Notes under the pieces: model-generated | Database searches by the model: none | Told to the model about the DNA's origin: nothing | Seen by the model: only the letters and a program-made list of their open reading frames with translations | Translations under genes and position numbers: made by a program | Assembly (NCBI RefSeq): GCF_014023275.1 | Contig: NZ_CP054698.1 | Span: forward strand, 5,293,001-5,357,000 | Reading direction: 5' to 3' | DNA: 64,000 bases | DNA from: Nostoc edaphicum CCNP1411 | GTDB taxonomy: Bacteria; Cyanobacteriota; Cyanobacteriia; Cyanobacteriales; Nostocaceae | Part shown: piece after piece, positions 38,438-47,329 of the stretch | Numbering within the stretch: the stretch's first letter is position 1 | Layout: every line of letters starts with the position of its first letter

Positions 38438-38845
38438 ATGACTCCCAATGAAAATAATACTCAGTCAAATATCAACGAATTGTCTCCACATTCAGGTACA
38501 CGATATTGGGGTGAGGTAGAGGTAATCGAGGAGGGAGAAACCTATAGAATTAGTCGTGTTGAAATCAAGCCCAGGCACGGGATTAAACCACAAATTCATT
38601 ATCATCGCAATGAACATTGGGTTGTAGTTTCCGGTGTCGCGAAAGTGACTTGTGGCGATGCAGAAATATTACTGAATCGAAACGAATCAACTTATGTCCC
38701 CGCAGCTACCCTACATAAGGTAGAAAATCCTGGACATATCCCGCTAATTATTCTAGAAATTCAAAATGGTGAATATTTAGGTGAGGATGATACTGAGCGC
38801 CCTTATGACTTAAATTTGGTCAAACCTGTAGCTGAAGGACAGTAA
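38438..38845 (+). CDS. Cupin, mannose-6-phosphate isomerase type II-like
   Basis: The 135-residue single-domain cupin resembles the C-terminal isomerase domain of bifunctional ManC/AlgA: RYWGEVEVIEEGETYRIS, then the metal motif QIHYHRNEHWVVVSGVAKV (His-x-His, Glu) and VPAATLHKVENPG. It should interconvert mannose-6-phosphate and fructose-6-phosphate if active, although stand-alone versions may do other things. No pyrophosphorylase partner lies beside it. Confidence 0.82.
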   Translation: MTPNENNTQSNINELSPHSGTRYWGEVEVIEEGETYRISRVEIKPRHGIKPQIHYHRNEHWVVVSGVAKVTCGDAEILLNRNESTYVPAATLHKVENPGHIPLIILEIQNGEYLGEDDTERPYDLNLVKPVAEGQ

Positions 38846-38889
38846 GGGCGGGGATGAGGGAGTAGAGGAGCAGGGGATGAGGAAGAAGC

Positions 38890-38945
38890 AGGGGAGAAGA
38901 GTTTCCCCAATGCCCAATTCCCAATGCCCAATTCCCCATACCCAA
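38890..38945. repeat. STRR repeats between convergent genes
   Basis: CCCAATG, CCCAATTC and CCCATAC units fill the gap between the cupin and HEAT-repeat genes. Confidence 0.75.
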
Positions 38946-39704
38946 TCAAAACCATCCTTCTTGTTCCAGGGTTTCAATCAACTGTAAGCCACGGGGATCG
39001 CCCACTCCTAACAGTGAGGCTTTGGCGTCTTCCCGGACTCCCAAATCTTGATCTTCGGCAAAGGCTTGAATTAGGGCATCGATCGCTGTGGCATAAACTA
39101 CATTAGAAGGCAATTCGCGGCACAGTTGACCAATTGCCCAAGCACTGTTACTCCGCACCGCTGCTACAGGATCTTGAACTAAGGCTTCAATTAAAGGCGG
39201 CATTGCCCCTATAACTGCCTCGTAACCGACTTCTGCCATCTGTGCTAAGGCGCTAGCAGCCCACAAACGCACTGCGGAAATGTCGGTTCTGAGGGCGTTT
39301 GCTAAAGGTGCTAAAGAACGGCGATCGCGACAGTTTCCTAAAGCCCAAACTACACCTTTACGCACATAGCCATTCCAATCACTGTTTAGTTGAGCAATTA
39401 ACGGACTCACTGCTTCTAAACTGGGATTGCGTCCAATGCCATAAGCTGCACTTACCCGCACTAAGGGACAGGTATCAGTTAACAGGCGAATCAGATGAGG
39501 GGTAGCACGGGCATCTTCTATATCACAAAAAGCACGTGCCGCTAACATTCTTTGCTGGGGCTGGGGATTTTCCAGCAAGGCTAGCATCACTTCTGGATCG
39601 GGCTTTGCCACAACTGATTCGGCAGTTAGCGGCTCTATTTTATCTAAGGGGCTTTCTAGCTCCTCCTCAATATCGAGTAGGCTTAGATCGTCTTCGTCAT
39701 ACAT
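38946..39704 (-). CDS. HEAT-repeat protein
   Basis: This 252-residue protein has about five HEAT/PBS-lyase-type repeats from residue 35 to 245, e.g. TPHLIRLLTDTCPLVRVSA, VRKGVVWALGNCRDRR, AVRSNSAWAIGQL, GVREDAKASLLGVG. The N-terminus is acidic (YDEDDLSLLDIEEELES). In cyanobacteria such proteins include phycobilin lyases and NblB-like factors, and also general scaffolds. No catalytic residues can be named, so only a binding role is safe. Confidence 0.87.
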   Translation of the reverse strand: MYDEDDLSLLDIEEELESPLDKIEPLTAESVVAKPDPEVMLALLENPQPQQRMLAARAFCDIEDARATPHLIRLLTDTCPLVRVSAAYGIGRNPSLEAVSPLIAQLNSDWNGYVRKGVVWALGNCRDRRSLAPLANALRTDISAVRLWAASALAQMAEVGYEAVIGAMPPLIEALVQDPVAAVRSNSAWAIGQLCRELPSNVVYATAIDALIQAFAEDQDLGVREDAKASLLGVGDPRGLQLIETLEQEGWF

Positions 39705-39709
39705 AATTT

Positions 39710-39736
39710 GATTTCAATCCCGAAAAGGGATTAACA
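39710..39736. repeat. Solitary CRISPR-repeat-like sequence
   Basis: TTTCAATCCCGAAAAGGGAT is followed by TAACAC, in the style of cyanobacterial type I/III repeats that read GTTTCAATCCC...GGGATT. There is only one copy, just upstream of the HEAT-repeat gene, with no array or cas gene. Confidence 0.4.
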
Positions 39737-39878
39737 CATAATCCCCCGCGCTAATAAGTTAAAGCTTTATATATATTAGTTGGGTTCTTATACATTTTCC
39801 TTTCTTTCTCGTTGAGTTTTATCCAAACGAGAACCTCCATAACTCATACGCTACAGTATGTTATCGCTATTTTTGAGT

Positions 39879-40427
39879 TTATTTTTCTGCACTCAGGAAT
39901 TTTACCATCCAGATGGATTGGGTTTGATAACCTAACTGATTGTAAAGATTCAATGCGGGTTTGTTTGATTGAAACACTTGCAGTCCAATCTGGCGATCGC
40001 CTCTTTGAATAGCCCAATTTTCCACATATTGCATCAAGGCTGTACCAATACCCCGTCGCCGATGTTCTGGTACAACGTAGAGGATAAAGATGTGAGCATG
40101 ACGGTTCCCATGTACTTGATCTATGGCATTGCCTACCCAGAGGCAGGCTATGGGGGAATTGGGCGTTGGGAATTGGGCATTGGGAATGGGGCATGGGGCA
40201 TTGCTTATTCTTCTTGTCTCCCTCATCTCCCCCTGCTCCCCCTCCTCTTCTACCCACCACAAGGGCGTATCGCTGGAGAAGTATTGCTTAACTGTTTGCT
40301 CTAGGTGGGAAAAATCGTCGTTGGGAAAGAGATCCTGGTAAGTTCGCTGCATGAATTTAAGTAGCAGCGATCGCTCCAAAAGTGAGCCACGGCGAATAAT
40401 ATATCCAGGTAGTAGTTGCTCAGACAC
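39879..40427 (-). CDS. GNAT acetyltransferase with STRR-encoded insertion
   Basis: The protein has 182 residues from GTG at 40427. The GNAT core is clear: IRRGSLLERSLLLKFM at the start, acetyl-CoA loop VPEHRRRGIGTALMQYVENW (about 117-136), and LQVFQSNKPALNLYNQLGYQ at the end. Between strands 3 and 4, residues about 61-92, the sequence is built from translated STRR heptamers (NAPCPIPNAQFPTPNSP), an in-frame insertion of about 90 bases. Normal relatives are near 150 residues. Whether it still folds is uncertain; the insertion falls in a loop before CLWVGNA. Confidence 0.8.
   Translation of the reverse strand: MSEQLLPGYIIRRGSLLERSLLLKFMQRTYQDLFPNDDFSHLEQTVKQYFSSDTPLWWVEEEGEQGEMRETRRISNAPCPIPNAQFPTPNSPIACLWVGNAIDQVHGNRHAHIFILYVVPEHRRRGIGTALMQYVENWAIQRGDRQIGLQVFQSNKPALNLYNQLGYQTQSIWMVKFLSAEK
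40148..40203. repeat. STRR repeats inside the GNAT coding region
   Basis: About seven GGGAATT/GGGCATT/GGGCGTT/GGGAATG/GGGGCAT units lie within codons 73-93 of the acetyltransferase gene without breaking its frame. Confidence 0.85.
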
Positions 40428-40444
40428 TTCTAACGTTTATAGAC

Positions 40445-40636
40445 TTAGCTAGCTAAGTTATGTGCTGCTGGTGGTAAATCAGTGGGAGTAGGTTGAGAAG
40501 TTACCTCTACCTCTTCAATTGGTGCGGGTGCTGCCATATCAGACGGTAAAAATATCCGGGCGCTGACTGCCACTAGGGCAAAAACAAATACCAGTACTAC
40601 AAGCAGTGGAGCGATGTATTGACGAAAAATAGCCAT
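40445..40636 (-). CDS. Small membrane protein, 63 aa
   Basis: The N-terminal helix (APLLVVLVFVFALVAVSARIF, residues 9-29) is followed by a proline/threonine-rich tail exposed on one side (MAAPAPIEEVEVTSQPTPTD). No family function is known. It starts at ATG 40636 and is 17 bases downstream of the acetyltransferase stop's complement region, but its start faces the 40815 gene across an STRR block, so it is likely a separate unit. Confidence 0.65.
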   Translation of the reverse strand: MAIFRQYIAPLLVVLVFVFALVAVSARIFLPSDMAAPAPIEEVEVTSQPTPTDLPPAAHNLAS

Positions 40637-40727
40637 ATTTTAATTGCAAGAAGCTAGGAACTTTCATGAGAACCTAGCTAAAGATTTGTGAAGTATTCTT
40701 GATTTATTTTAGCAATTTTCTGTGCAT

Positions 40728-40812
40728 GGAAATTGGGAATTGGGAATTGGGAATGGGGCATTGGGCATTGGGCAATACTTCTCTCCCCCTGCTTCCCCTG
40801 CTTCCCCTGCTT
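40728..40812. repeat. STRR and CTTCCCCTG repeats
   Basis: Five or six GGGAATT/GGGCATT heptamers (40734-40772) are followed by four CCCCTGCTT nonamers (40786-40812), ending at the stop codon of the next minus-strand gene. Confidence 0.8.
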
Positions 40813-40814
40813 CC

Positions 40815-41237
40815 CTACTCCCTCTGGCGATCGCGCTCTAAGTCATCAAGCACCCTTTCGCAATACCAATTTTCCGGCATCCCAGGATAAGTTTCCTTTG
40901 CCTGTTCAATTAACCGTTCGGCTGCGGCAGTATCACCAGATAATTTAGCGATTAGCCTATTTTTGAGATAGCTATCAGATAAACCCTCCTCTACCTGGGT
41001 TGGTATCCCTTGATTGATGGTTGATGGAGTTGATGGCCGGGACTGATCTCTTCGCAATTGCCAAAATAAAACGTAATAAAGTGTACCAAAAATTAAAATT
41101 AGGCTGAGTGTTCCGAAAAAAGTTAGGAGGTTAAATGCTAGAAATCCCAGAACTAACTGCGAGAGAACATAGCCAAGTAATAAACCAGTGAGTAAGAGGA
41201 TGAATGTGCCGACAGCAATAACTACTTGATTCCCCAT
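40815..41237 (-). CDS. Two-helix membrane protein, 140 aa
   Basis: Two hydrophobic helices (about 5-27 and 33-58) are followed by a soluble C-terminal part with SDSYLKNRLIAKLSGDTAAAE and a terminal ENWYCERVLDDLERD. The latter pattern appears in other cyanobacterial small proteins, but I have no function. Its ATG at 41237 lies inside the last codons of the AmpG-like gene (16-base overlap), so translation is probably coupled. Confidence 0.7.
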   Translation of the reverse strand: MGNQVVIAVGTFILLLTGLLLGYVLSQLVLGFLAFNLLTFFGTLSLILIFGTLYYVLFWQLRRDQSRPSTPSTINQGIPTQVEEGLSDSYLKNRLIAKLSGDTAAAERLIEQAKETYPGMPENWYCERVLDDLERDRQRE

Positions 41238-42514
41238 ATATCCTCTTCTTTGTCCTCAAGTCCTGGTCTGGATACTGCCACTGGCTGAGGGTTCCAGGGG
41301 GCAAATACTGGTAATAAGAGTAGTCCTGGTACAGCGGCGGCGATGGTAATTAAGAAAAATATAGGCCAACCCGTACTTTGGGCGATCGCGCCTCCAGGGG
41401 CCGCCAGAATATCGCGACTAACAGCCATTAAGCTGGATAACAAAGCATATTGGGTTGCGGAAAACCGCTGGTTACAAAGACTCATCAAAAAGGCAACAAA
41501 GGCTGCTGTCCCCAATCCACCACAAAATTGTTCTACGTTGATGGCAAGTACCATAGCTTGGTAGTTTTGACCGATGTATGCTAGGAAAAAGTAAGCTAAA
41601 TTACTTACTGCTTGTAGAATACCAAAAACCCAAAGCGATCTATTGATGCCAATAGCACTCAAAATAGAACCACCTGCTAAAGCGCCAACAATTGTAGCAA
41701 TTAACCCCATCCCCACTTGAATTGCCCCAATATCGGTTTTGGTAAAACCAGTTTGCAGCAAAAAAGGCGTGGTCATATTGCTCAACAAAGCATCACCTAG
41801 CTTGTATAGGGTAATGAATGCCAGCATTAGAATAGCTTTAATAATCCCTTGGCGCTGAAAAAATTCCTGAAAGGGCAAGATGACAGCATCGGCCAGAGAT
41901 CCTGGAGGGCTAATTTCCTTGGGTTCTGGTGCAAACAAGGTGGCAAGAATACCAATTATCATCGTCCCTGCCATAAACAAGTAAACCGATGACCAAGGCA
42001 GTTGGTCAGCAAGTATTAAGGCTAAAGCACCCGCGACTAATAGAGCAATTCGATAGCCTAAGATAAAAACTGCTGCACCAGCCCCCATTTCTAGTTTTTC
42101 CAAAACGTCGGTACGGTAGGCATCAACAGCAATATCTTGAGTTGCACTGATAAAGGCAATGACTATGGCATTGATTGCTAGTAACTGTAATGCTTGTTTG
42201 GGTTGTTGAAAAGCCATGAATGCGATCGCTACAATCAAAGCAATCTGCGTCAAAATTAACCAACCCCGCCGTCGTCCCAAGACTGGTAAGGCGAACCTGT
42301 CCAGCAGTGGCGACCACAAAAACTTTAACGAATAAGGCAAACTCGCTAGGCTAAACCAACCAATAGCGGCTAAATCTACCTTTTCTACGGTCATCCAAGC
42401 TTTTAAGGTATTACCGATTAACAATAATGGTAAACCCGATGAAAAACCTAAAAATAATAAAGCCGCCATTTTGCGACTACCGAAAACTCCCAGCAGCGAT
42501 TTAATTTTCCTCAT
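41222..42514 (-). CDS. AmpG-type muropeptide MFS transporter
   Basis: About 430 residues from the ATG at 42514; a TTG frame opens 12 codons upstream. Twelve membrane helices. AmpG hallmarks: MAALLFLGFSSGLPLLLIGN, LPYSLKFLWSPLLDRF, LGRRRGWLILTQI and ATQDIAVDAYRTDVL. AmpG imports anhydro-muropeptides for cell-wall recycling. Cyanobacterial homologues are of the same size, and their substrates are less certain. It forms an operon with the overlapping two-helix protein gene. Confidence 0.9.
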   Translation of the reverse strand: MRKIKSLLGVFGSRKMAALLFLGFSSGLPLLLIGNTLKAWMTVEKVDLAAIGWFSLASLPYSLKFLWSPLLDRFALPVLGRRRGWLILTQIALIVAIAFMAFQQPKQALQLLAINAIVIAFISATQDIAVDAYRTDVLEKLEMGAGAAVFILGYRIALLVAGALALILADQLPWSSVYLFMAGTMIIGILATLFAPEPKEISPPGSLADAVILPFQEFFQRQGIIKAILMLAFITLYKLGDALLSNMTTPFLLQTGFTKTDIGAIQVGMGLIATIVGALAGGSILSAIGINRSLWVFGILQAVSNLAYFFLAYIGQNYQAMVLAINVEQFCGGLGTAAFVAFLMSLCNQRFSATQYALLSSLMAVSRDILAAPGGAIAQSTGWPIFFLITIAAAVPGLLLLPVFAPWNPQPVAVSRPGLEDKEEDIWGIK

Positions 42515-42619
42515 ATTTTCAACTTTTTGCCTCTTTTGAGGAAATATCAATAAAATCCAACGAGGAAATGCAGAAGTATATCATGTAAGTAGTACCTATA
42601 AGGGTTTGAATTATCGGAG

Positions 42620-42657
42620 TGGCAGCAATTCCTATTAATCCCGATCAGGGATTGAAA
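42620..42657. repeat. Solitary CRISPR-repeat-like sequence
   Basis: GGCAGCAATTCCTATTAATC then CCGATCAGGGATTGAAAC matches the general form of Nostoc CRISPR repeats, which end in AGGGATTGAAAC. Only one copy, no spacer-repeat series. It stands at the left border of the phosphorothioation island. Confidence 0.5.
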
Positions 42658-42759
42658 CTTGCGACAGCTGCTGTGTGATTTTCCGCAAACATGACAAACT
42701 ACCAAGATTTACTTGGGTTAAATACAAATTCAGGATAACCTTATAGCGTCAGCGTTTTA

Positions 42760-44217
42760 TTAACTTTCCTGAATTGGATAAACCTGATGCCCTCTGATTT
42801 CTACTCTGTATGCGGCGAGGCATTTTTCCCAACCTTCACGCGTACCAATGTCGCTTTTTTGGTTAAGCAGCCCTAATTCCTGTTCTTGTTGGGTGAGTTT
42901 AGCAAATTCTTCGTAACCAGAGTAGTTGCTGGTAACAAATGTTTCCTTCCGGTGCAAAATTGGCGGGTTTGCCCTATTTTCATAATCTCGGTGAGTTACA
43001 AAGAGGGTTTTTAAATCAATACCGATGCTGGCTTTTAACGCCGGGTGGGGATCAGTGTCGAATTCAGGATAAGACAGATAGGATATTTGCGGCTTATCAG
43101 TGTGATATTTAATTAATGTGGCTTCATCTACACGCCCAATGGTCCGACTAGCGCAACCTTCACAAATTCGTAGTACGGGATCAAGTGCTGCTAGTGCCGA
43201 AACATGGACATAAAGCGCACCGCGTGTATGTTTACCAATTTTGCTTTTTTCGCAAGCAGTTTGAATCACCCCAGGTTTACCTAAACTGAAAAGCTTTTGG
43301 TCGGCTACTTGACAAGCTTCCTCATAGCTACTAAAAAAGGCTTTGATATCGTGACGCATTTCTGGGGCTAGCTTTTGCCATGCCGGACGTTTATCAAAGT
43401 GAGTCAGGGCGAGATAAACTTGGATATCCAGAGAGCGACGATAAGCGATCGCATCCCATTCAGCCTCATCAGTAGCTTGCAAAACTACACCAAAGGCGCG
43501 GCGAAAGTTACCAAATTCGCTCAGTAATTCCTGTTCATTTTCCAATTCGCCTTTCACAGGTAATCTACCGCGTTTGGTAAAAAAAGCCATGAGTGGTTGC
43601 AGCTGTTCTTGATAGTCTTCAAACCGCTTGATGGGGATACGGACTCGCGGTGTAGAAGTCGCAGAAAAGAAGCGGATGGCTTTGTAGCTTTCTTTTTCAG
43701 CCTCATCTCGAAAAACAAAGTAAACACCTAGTGCGATCGGTACTGCATCGACATTTAAGACTTCATCAATATAAGTTTTGAGTTCTTGTTGTTCGTAATA
43801 TTTCTGAAAAGTATTGCGGCGCGTCACAATGCCATCATTGTAAGCAAGTTGGGTTTTGCTGGGTGCGTTAATCAGGATTTGAGCCGCAACAATTAAAACT
43901 TTCCCGGTGAGTTCCCAAGCTTTGATCAGGCTTTGACGGCGTTCTTCTGAGTCTTCAATAACATTGAGGACATAGCCCAGGTTAACCACATCGGCGGGGA
44001 TGCGTGGTACATCGGGATAGTAGTAAGGGTCCCAACCTGCACTGGTGTAGCCTAAGTTTTTTACTCGCTGGACATCACCACCGTAGCCGCAACCGTAGTC
44101 AAAAAAAGTGGTGTCTTGATTGAGGATTGACCCTTCTATAGCCAATCGTACAGGGCGAGATATATCAATGCGAGCGATCGCAGCTCGATGACGCTCAATT
44201 TCTAGCGCTTCAGGCAT
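42760..44217 (-). CDS. DNA phosphorothioation-associated putative methyltransferase
   Basis: The protein has 485 residues. A class I SAM-methyltransferase fold lies near the N-terminus: FFDYGCGYGGDVQRV (about 38-52) and DVVNLGYVLNVIED (about 75-88). A long C-terminal part without further family motifs follows. I recognise the TIGR04096 type, found with dnd genes in cyanobacteria and others. It may methylate DNA or the modification machinery; neither is shown. It closes the minus-strand dnd operon, 51 bases after dndE. Confidence 0.87.
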   Translation of the reverse strand: MPEALEIERHRAAIARIDISRPVRLAIEGSILNQDTTFFDYGCGYGGDVQRVKNLGYTSAGWDPYYYPDVPRIPADVVNLGYVLNVIEDSEERRQSLIKAWELTGKVLIVAAQILINAPSKTQLAYNDGIVTRRNTFQKYYEQQELKTYIDEVLNVDAVPIALGVYFVFRDEAEKESYKAIRFFSATSTPRVRIPIKRFEDYQEQLQPLMAFFTKRGRLPVKGELENEQELLSEFGNFRRAFGVVLQATDEAEWDAIAYRRSLDIQVYLALTHFDKRPAWQKLAPEMRHDIKAFFSSYEEACQVADQKLFSLGKPGVIQTACEKSKIGKHTRGALYVHVSALAALDPVLRICEGCASRTIGRVDEATLIKYHTDKPQISYLSYPEFDTDPHPALKASIGIDLKTLFVTHRDYENRANPPILHRKETFVTSNYSGYEEFAKLTQQEQELGLLNQKSDIGTREGWEKCLAAYRVEIRGHQVYPIQES

Positions 44218-44268
44218 AATATTAATTGTCAGTTAACGGTGAACAGTTAACAGTCAACTAATATCCTT

Positions 44269-44655
<387 letters not shown>

Positions 44656-44705
44656 AATCTTTGTCAATAACGAGTTTTACTAAAAATTGAAGTAGTTTTC
44701 GCTCA

Positions 44706-44808
44706 TATAGCAATCCTATTTGATTTGTGAAAATCGTTAAGCTCAGATCCCCGACTTCTTGGAGAAGTCGGGGATCTTGTTGTTCACGAATGATTTAGGA
44801 TTGCTATA
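44706..44808. repeat. MITE-like element with perfect 12-bp terminal repeats
   Basis: TATAGCAATCCT at 44706-44717 is exactly inverted at 44797-44808. The middle is a palindrome GATCCCCGACTTCT / AGAAGTCGGGGATC. The element is 103 bases, matching the decayed copy at 9853-9948, and lies between dndE and the small gene upstream. Confidence 0.85.
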
Positions 44809-44847
44809 AACTCAAATTAATTAAACAGATTTGTCCTCTCTTGATGC

Positions 44848-45087
44848 TCACAGTTTTTCCAAACCATCCATTTCTGTAATACTAAATTCATTATTAATGG
44901 TGGTAATTTCTGTTTGTATATCTAAATCAATAGCCATTGCAACTAGTTGTTCCTTCATATATTTGACATCAGTGAATTCATTTACTATTTGCTTTCTTTC
45001 TTGCACTTGTTTTGCGATCCGTTCTAATTCTTCTAATGACAGAACACGTAGGTCTTTCGCTATTTTTAATACATGGGCCGAGTTCAT
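44848..45087 (-). CDS. Unknown 79-aa protein between dndD and dndE
   Basis: ATG 45087 with AGAGAAG before it; a TTG frame starts at 45108. The protein is helical and charged (LKIAKDLRVLSLEELERIAK, QVQERKQIVNEFTDVKYMKE), without membrane segment. Not a recognised Dnd component. The position, with 65 bases to dndD and the same strand, suggests cotranscription. A helix-loop organisation might suit an antitoxin or adaptor, but there is no direct evidence. Confidence 0.65.
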   Translation of the reverse strand: MNSAHVLKIAKDLRVLSLEELERIAKQVQERKQIVNEFTDVKYMKEQLVAMAIDLDIQTEITTINNEFSITEMDGLEKL

Positions 45088-45152
45088 AATTGCTTCTCTA
45101 CTTTTCAAAGACCGTGATATATATTGTAAATATCTTTTTTAGACGATATCTA

Positions 45153-47141
45153 CTACCAAAAATATTGATTTTCTACCACTGTTGTTTGGCGGGTGGAGGA
45201 GTCGTATTTGAGGAGATATTCGCGTGCGATCGCTTCATTTTCTCGCAGTGTTTCTACTTCTTTCTTTCCAATCTCAGTATCCGTAGATAACAAAATTACT
45301 TGGTGGCTGGCGGATGGAAAGTAACGTTCAACTAAGTTGTTGCGGTGTGAGGAGTCTAGTCTACCTAGTGGCGTATCGATGGCTACTGGTAGGCGGTGTC
45401 CAGAGACTTTGGCTAAACCCCAGAGAAATGCGATCGCAAGTAATTGTTTTTCACCTGCTGATAAACGATGTTTAGGCACACGTTTACCATTTAAATCGTA
45501 AAGCAAAAGGCTGAAAGTCTTAGTATCAATAGTGATGCGATGTACTAAGTCTGATTTATGGAGAAGATAAAGGAAGCAATTTTTAACTTCCTCTTCTAAT
45601 TTATTGAGTTTTCGCAGAGTTAATTTTTCACGAAAAATCTTGAGTGTGTTTTGAACTTTAGCCGCAGAAGTAATAATATGTTCGCTATTTTTATGTTTAA
45701 TGTTTTCTACAGTATAATCACTTAATTCTCTTTTTGACTTGGCAATAATAGTTTCTAATTCAGCTAAACGGCGGCGGATTGTTTCGTAATTTGCTTTGGC
45801 TTCAACGACTTGATTTTGTGCTGATTCTAATGCTTGACGCAGCTTTGTATAATCTTCTGGTGCTGCTGCTGTTTGCACTTGTCTTTCTAAAGTATGAATT
45901 TCTTCTTCTTTATTTTTGAGAATAGCTAATTTCTCTTTTGCAGAAAGTTTAGAATTTTGTAAGTGATATATGAGATTATCTAGCTGACTTAAAGTTTCAT
46001 CATCAGCTAATAACCAAGGTGCTTCTGTCTGGAGAGTCTTTGCGTATAGACTATCTACATCTTGGATTAAAAATGATTGGATTTTTTCAACTTGTATCGG
46101 AGAAATTTCGACTTGATTGAGCCAAGTAAGTAAGCGCTGATCTCGCTCAATTAACAAATCTTTAGAAATCTGTACCTGTTGATGGCGAAATTCTTTTTCC
46201 CCCTGTGCTTGTGCCTGATTAAGCAAATTGGGAATTAATGCCAGAGGTAAAACATCAGCCGCTAATTCACACATCGACTGACGTACTTGTTCAATTTCCG
46301 CAGTTTTTGTATTTTGTTGTAGTTCTAGTTGATTGCGTTCGGCTGCAATCTTCCCACCTTCAGAAATAAATTTATCAAAGGCTTCTTGCTGTTTTTGTTC
46401 TAACTCTTCTACCTGATTTTTGAGAATTTCTACTTTCTCTTCTGTTGTTTGATAATCTTCTTGCTGTTGGGTTAACCTAGTTTCAATTTCCTCTAGATTT
46501 GCTAAATCCTTACTATTACCAACTTCTTTAAGTTTACGGTTAACTAAGATATCTAAATCAACTGCTAAACGATCTGCTAACTCTAAACCTAAAAGTCCGC
46601 GAATTGCATCTACTACAACTGGTGGTGGTGTTTCCTGTTCTGCAAGTTCTTTAACCTGTTCACCATCAAAGAGAAATAAGTTAGAAATACCTAATGGCAG
46701 GAGATTTTCAATATATTCATCCCAGATATTAACTAAAGCATCAGGCCATGTATCACTGTCACCTAAAATACCTAACGTATCTTTGCCATCTTTAGGATTT
46801 TTTGTCCAACTACGGACAACACGGTATTTTATTGGTTTATCGTTTTCAATATGTTCAAAAAGTAATTCAATCCGGGTGTCTGCAACTGGATCAATTTTAT
46901 TGTTAACGCATTGATTGAGAAAATCACTATAACTTAAATTACCACGGGTAGAACATTGGGCACGAGCGCCATAGAGCGCTAGACGAATGGCATCCATAAG
47001 GGTAGTTTTTCCACCACCATTCATACCACCTAATAGGATAATTGGACGCGAGTTGTCTTCATCAGTTTTTGGGTTAAGATTGATTACCTGTTTGCCACTG
47101 TAAGGGCCAAAGTTTTGTAATACGAGTTCAAGAAATATCAT
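45153..47141 (-). CDS. dndD: DNA sulphur modification ATPase DndD
   Basis: This 662-residue SMC/Rad50-like ATPase has the DndD start (FLELVLQNFGPYSGKQV), Walker A GGMNGGGKTTLMDAI (about 38-52), FLFDGEQVKELA, two long coiled coils (about 225-300 and 400-500), the ABC signature LSAGEKQLLAIAFLWG, and Walker B LPVAIDTPLGRLDSSHR. DndD supplies ATP hydrolysis and DNA-structure alteration to phosphorothioation with DndC and DndE. No zinc hook cysteines. Length is normal. Confidence 0.94.
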   Translation of the reverse strand: MIFLELVLQNFGPYSGKQVINLNPKTDEDNSRPIILLGGMNGGGKTTLMDAIRLALYGARAQCSTRGNLSYSDFLNQCVNNKIDPVADTRIELLFEHIENDKPIKYRVVRSWTKNPKDGKDTLGILGDSDTWPDALVNIWDEYIENLLPLGISNLFLFDGEQVKELAEQETPPPVVVDAIRGLLGLELADRLAVDLDILVNRKLKEVGNSKDLANLEEIETRLTQQQEDYQTTEEKVEILKNQVEELEQKQQEAFDKFISEGGKIAAERNQLELQQNTKTAEIEQVRQSMCELAADVLPLALIPNLLNQAQAQGEKEFRHQQVQISKDLLIERDQRLLTWLNQVEISPIQVEKIQSFLIQDVDSLYAKTLQTEAPWLLADDETLSQLDNLIYHLQNSKLSAKEKLAILKNKEEEIHTLERQVQTAAAPEDYTKLRQALESAQNQVVEAKANYETIRRRLAELETIIAKSKRELSDYTVENIKHKNSEHIITSAAKVQNTLKIFREKLTLRKLNKLEEEVKNCFLYLLHKSDLVHRITIDTKTFSLLLYDLNGKRVPKHRLSAGEKQLLAIAFLWGLAKVSGHRLPVAIDTPLGRLDSSHRNNLVERYFPSASHQVILLSTDTEIGKKEVETLRENEAIAREYLLKYDSSTRQTTVVENQYFW

Positions 47142-47329
47142 TGATTTTTAAGATTAACATGAGTTCGACAGCGATCGCAGAAGCAAAAAGTTTGTAAGGA
47201 ATCAGATAAAATTAATTAGATGGTTTTGTCTGACGCATTGAGAAAAAATATTGTCTATGAAATATAGATAATACCATCACTAACTGTTAAGAAATGCGAT
47301 TGTATCTGTCTCGGTGTTGGTAAGCGTAG

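Noticed and set aside
39710..42657. CRISPR array
   Set aside because: Only two isolated repeat-like sequences 2.9 kb apart in opposite orientation, no spacers and no cas genes.
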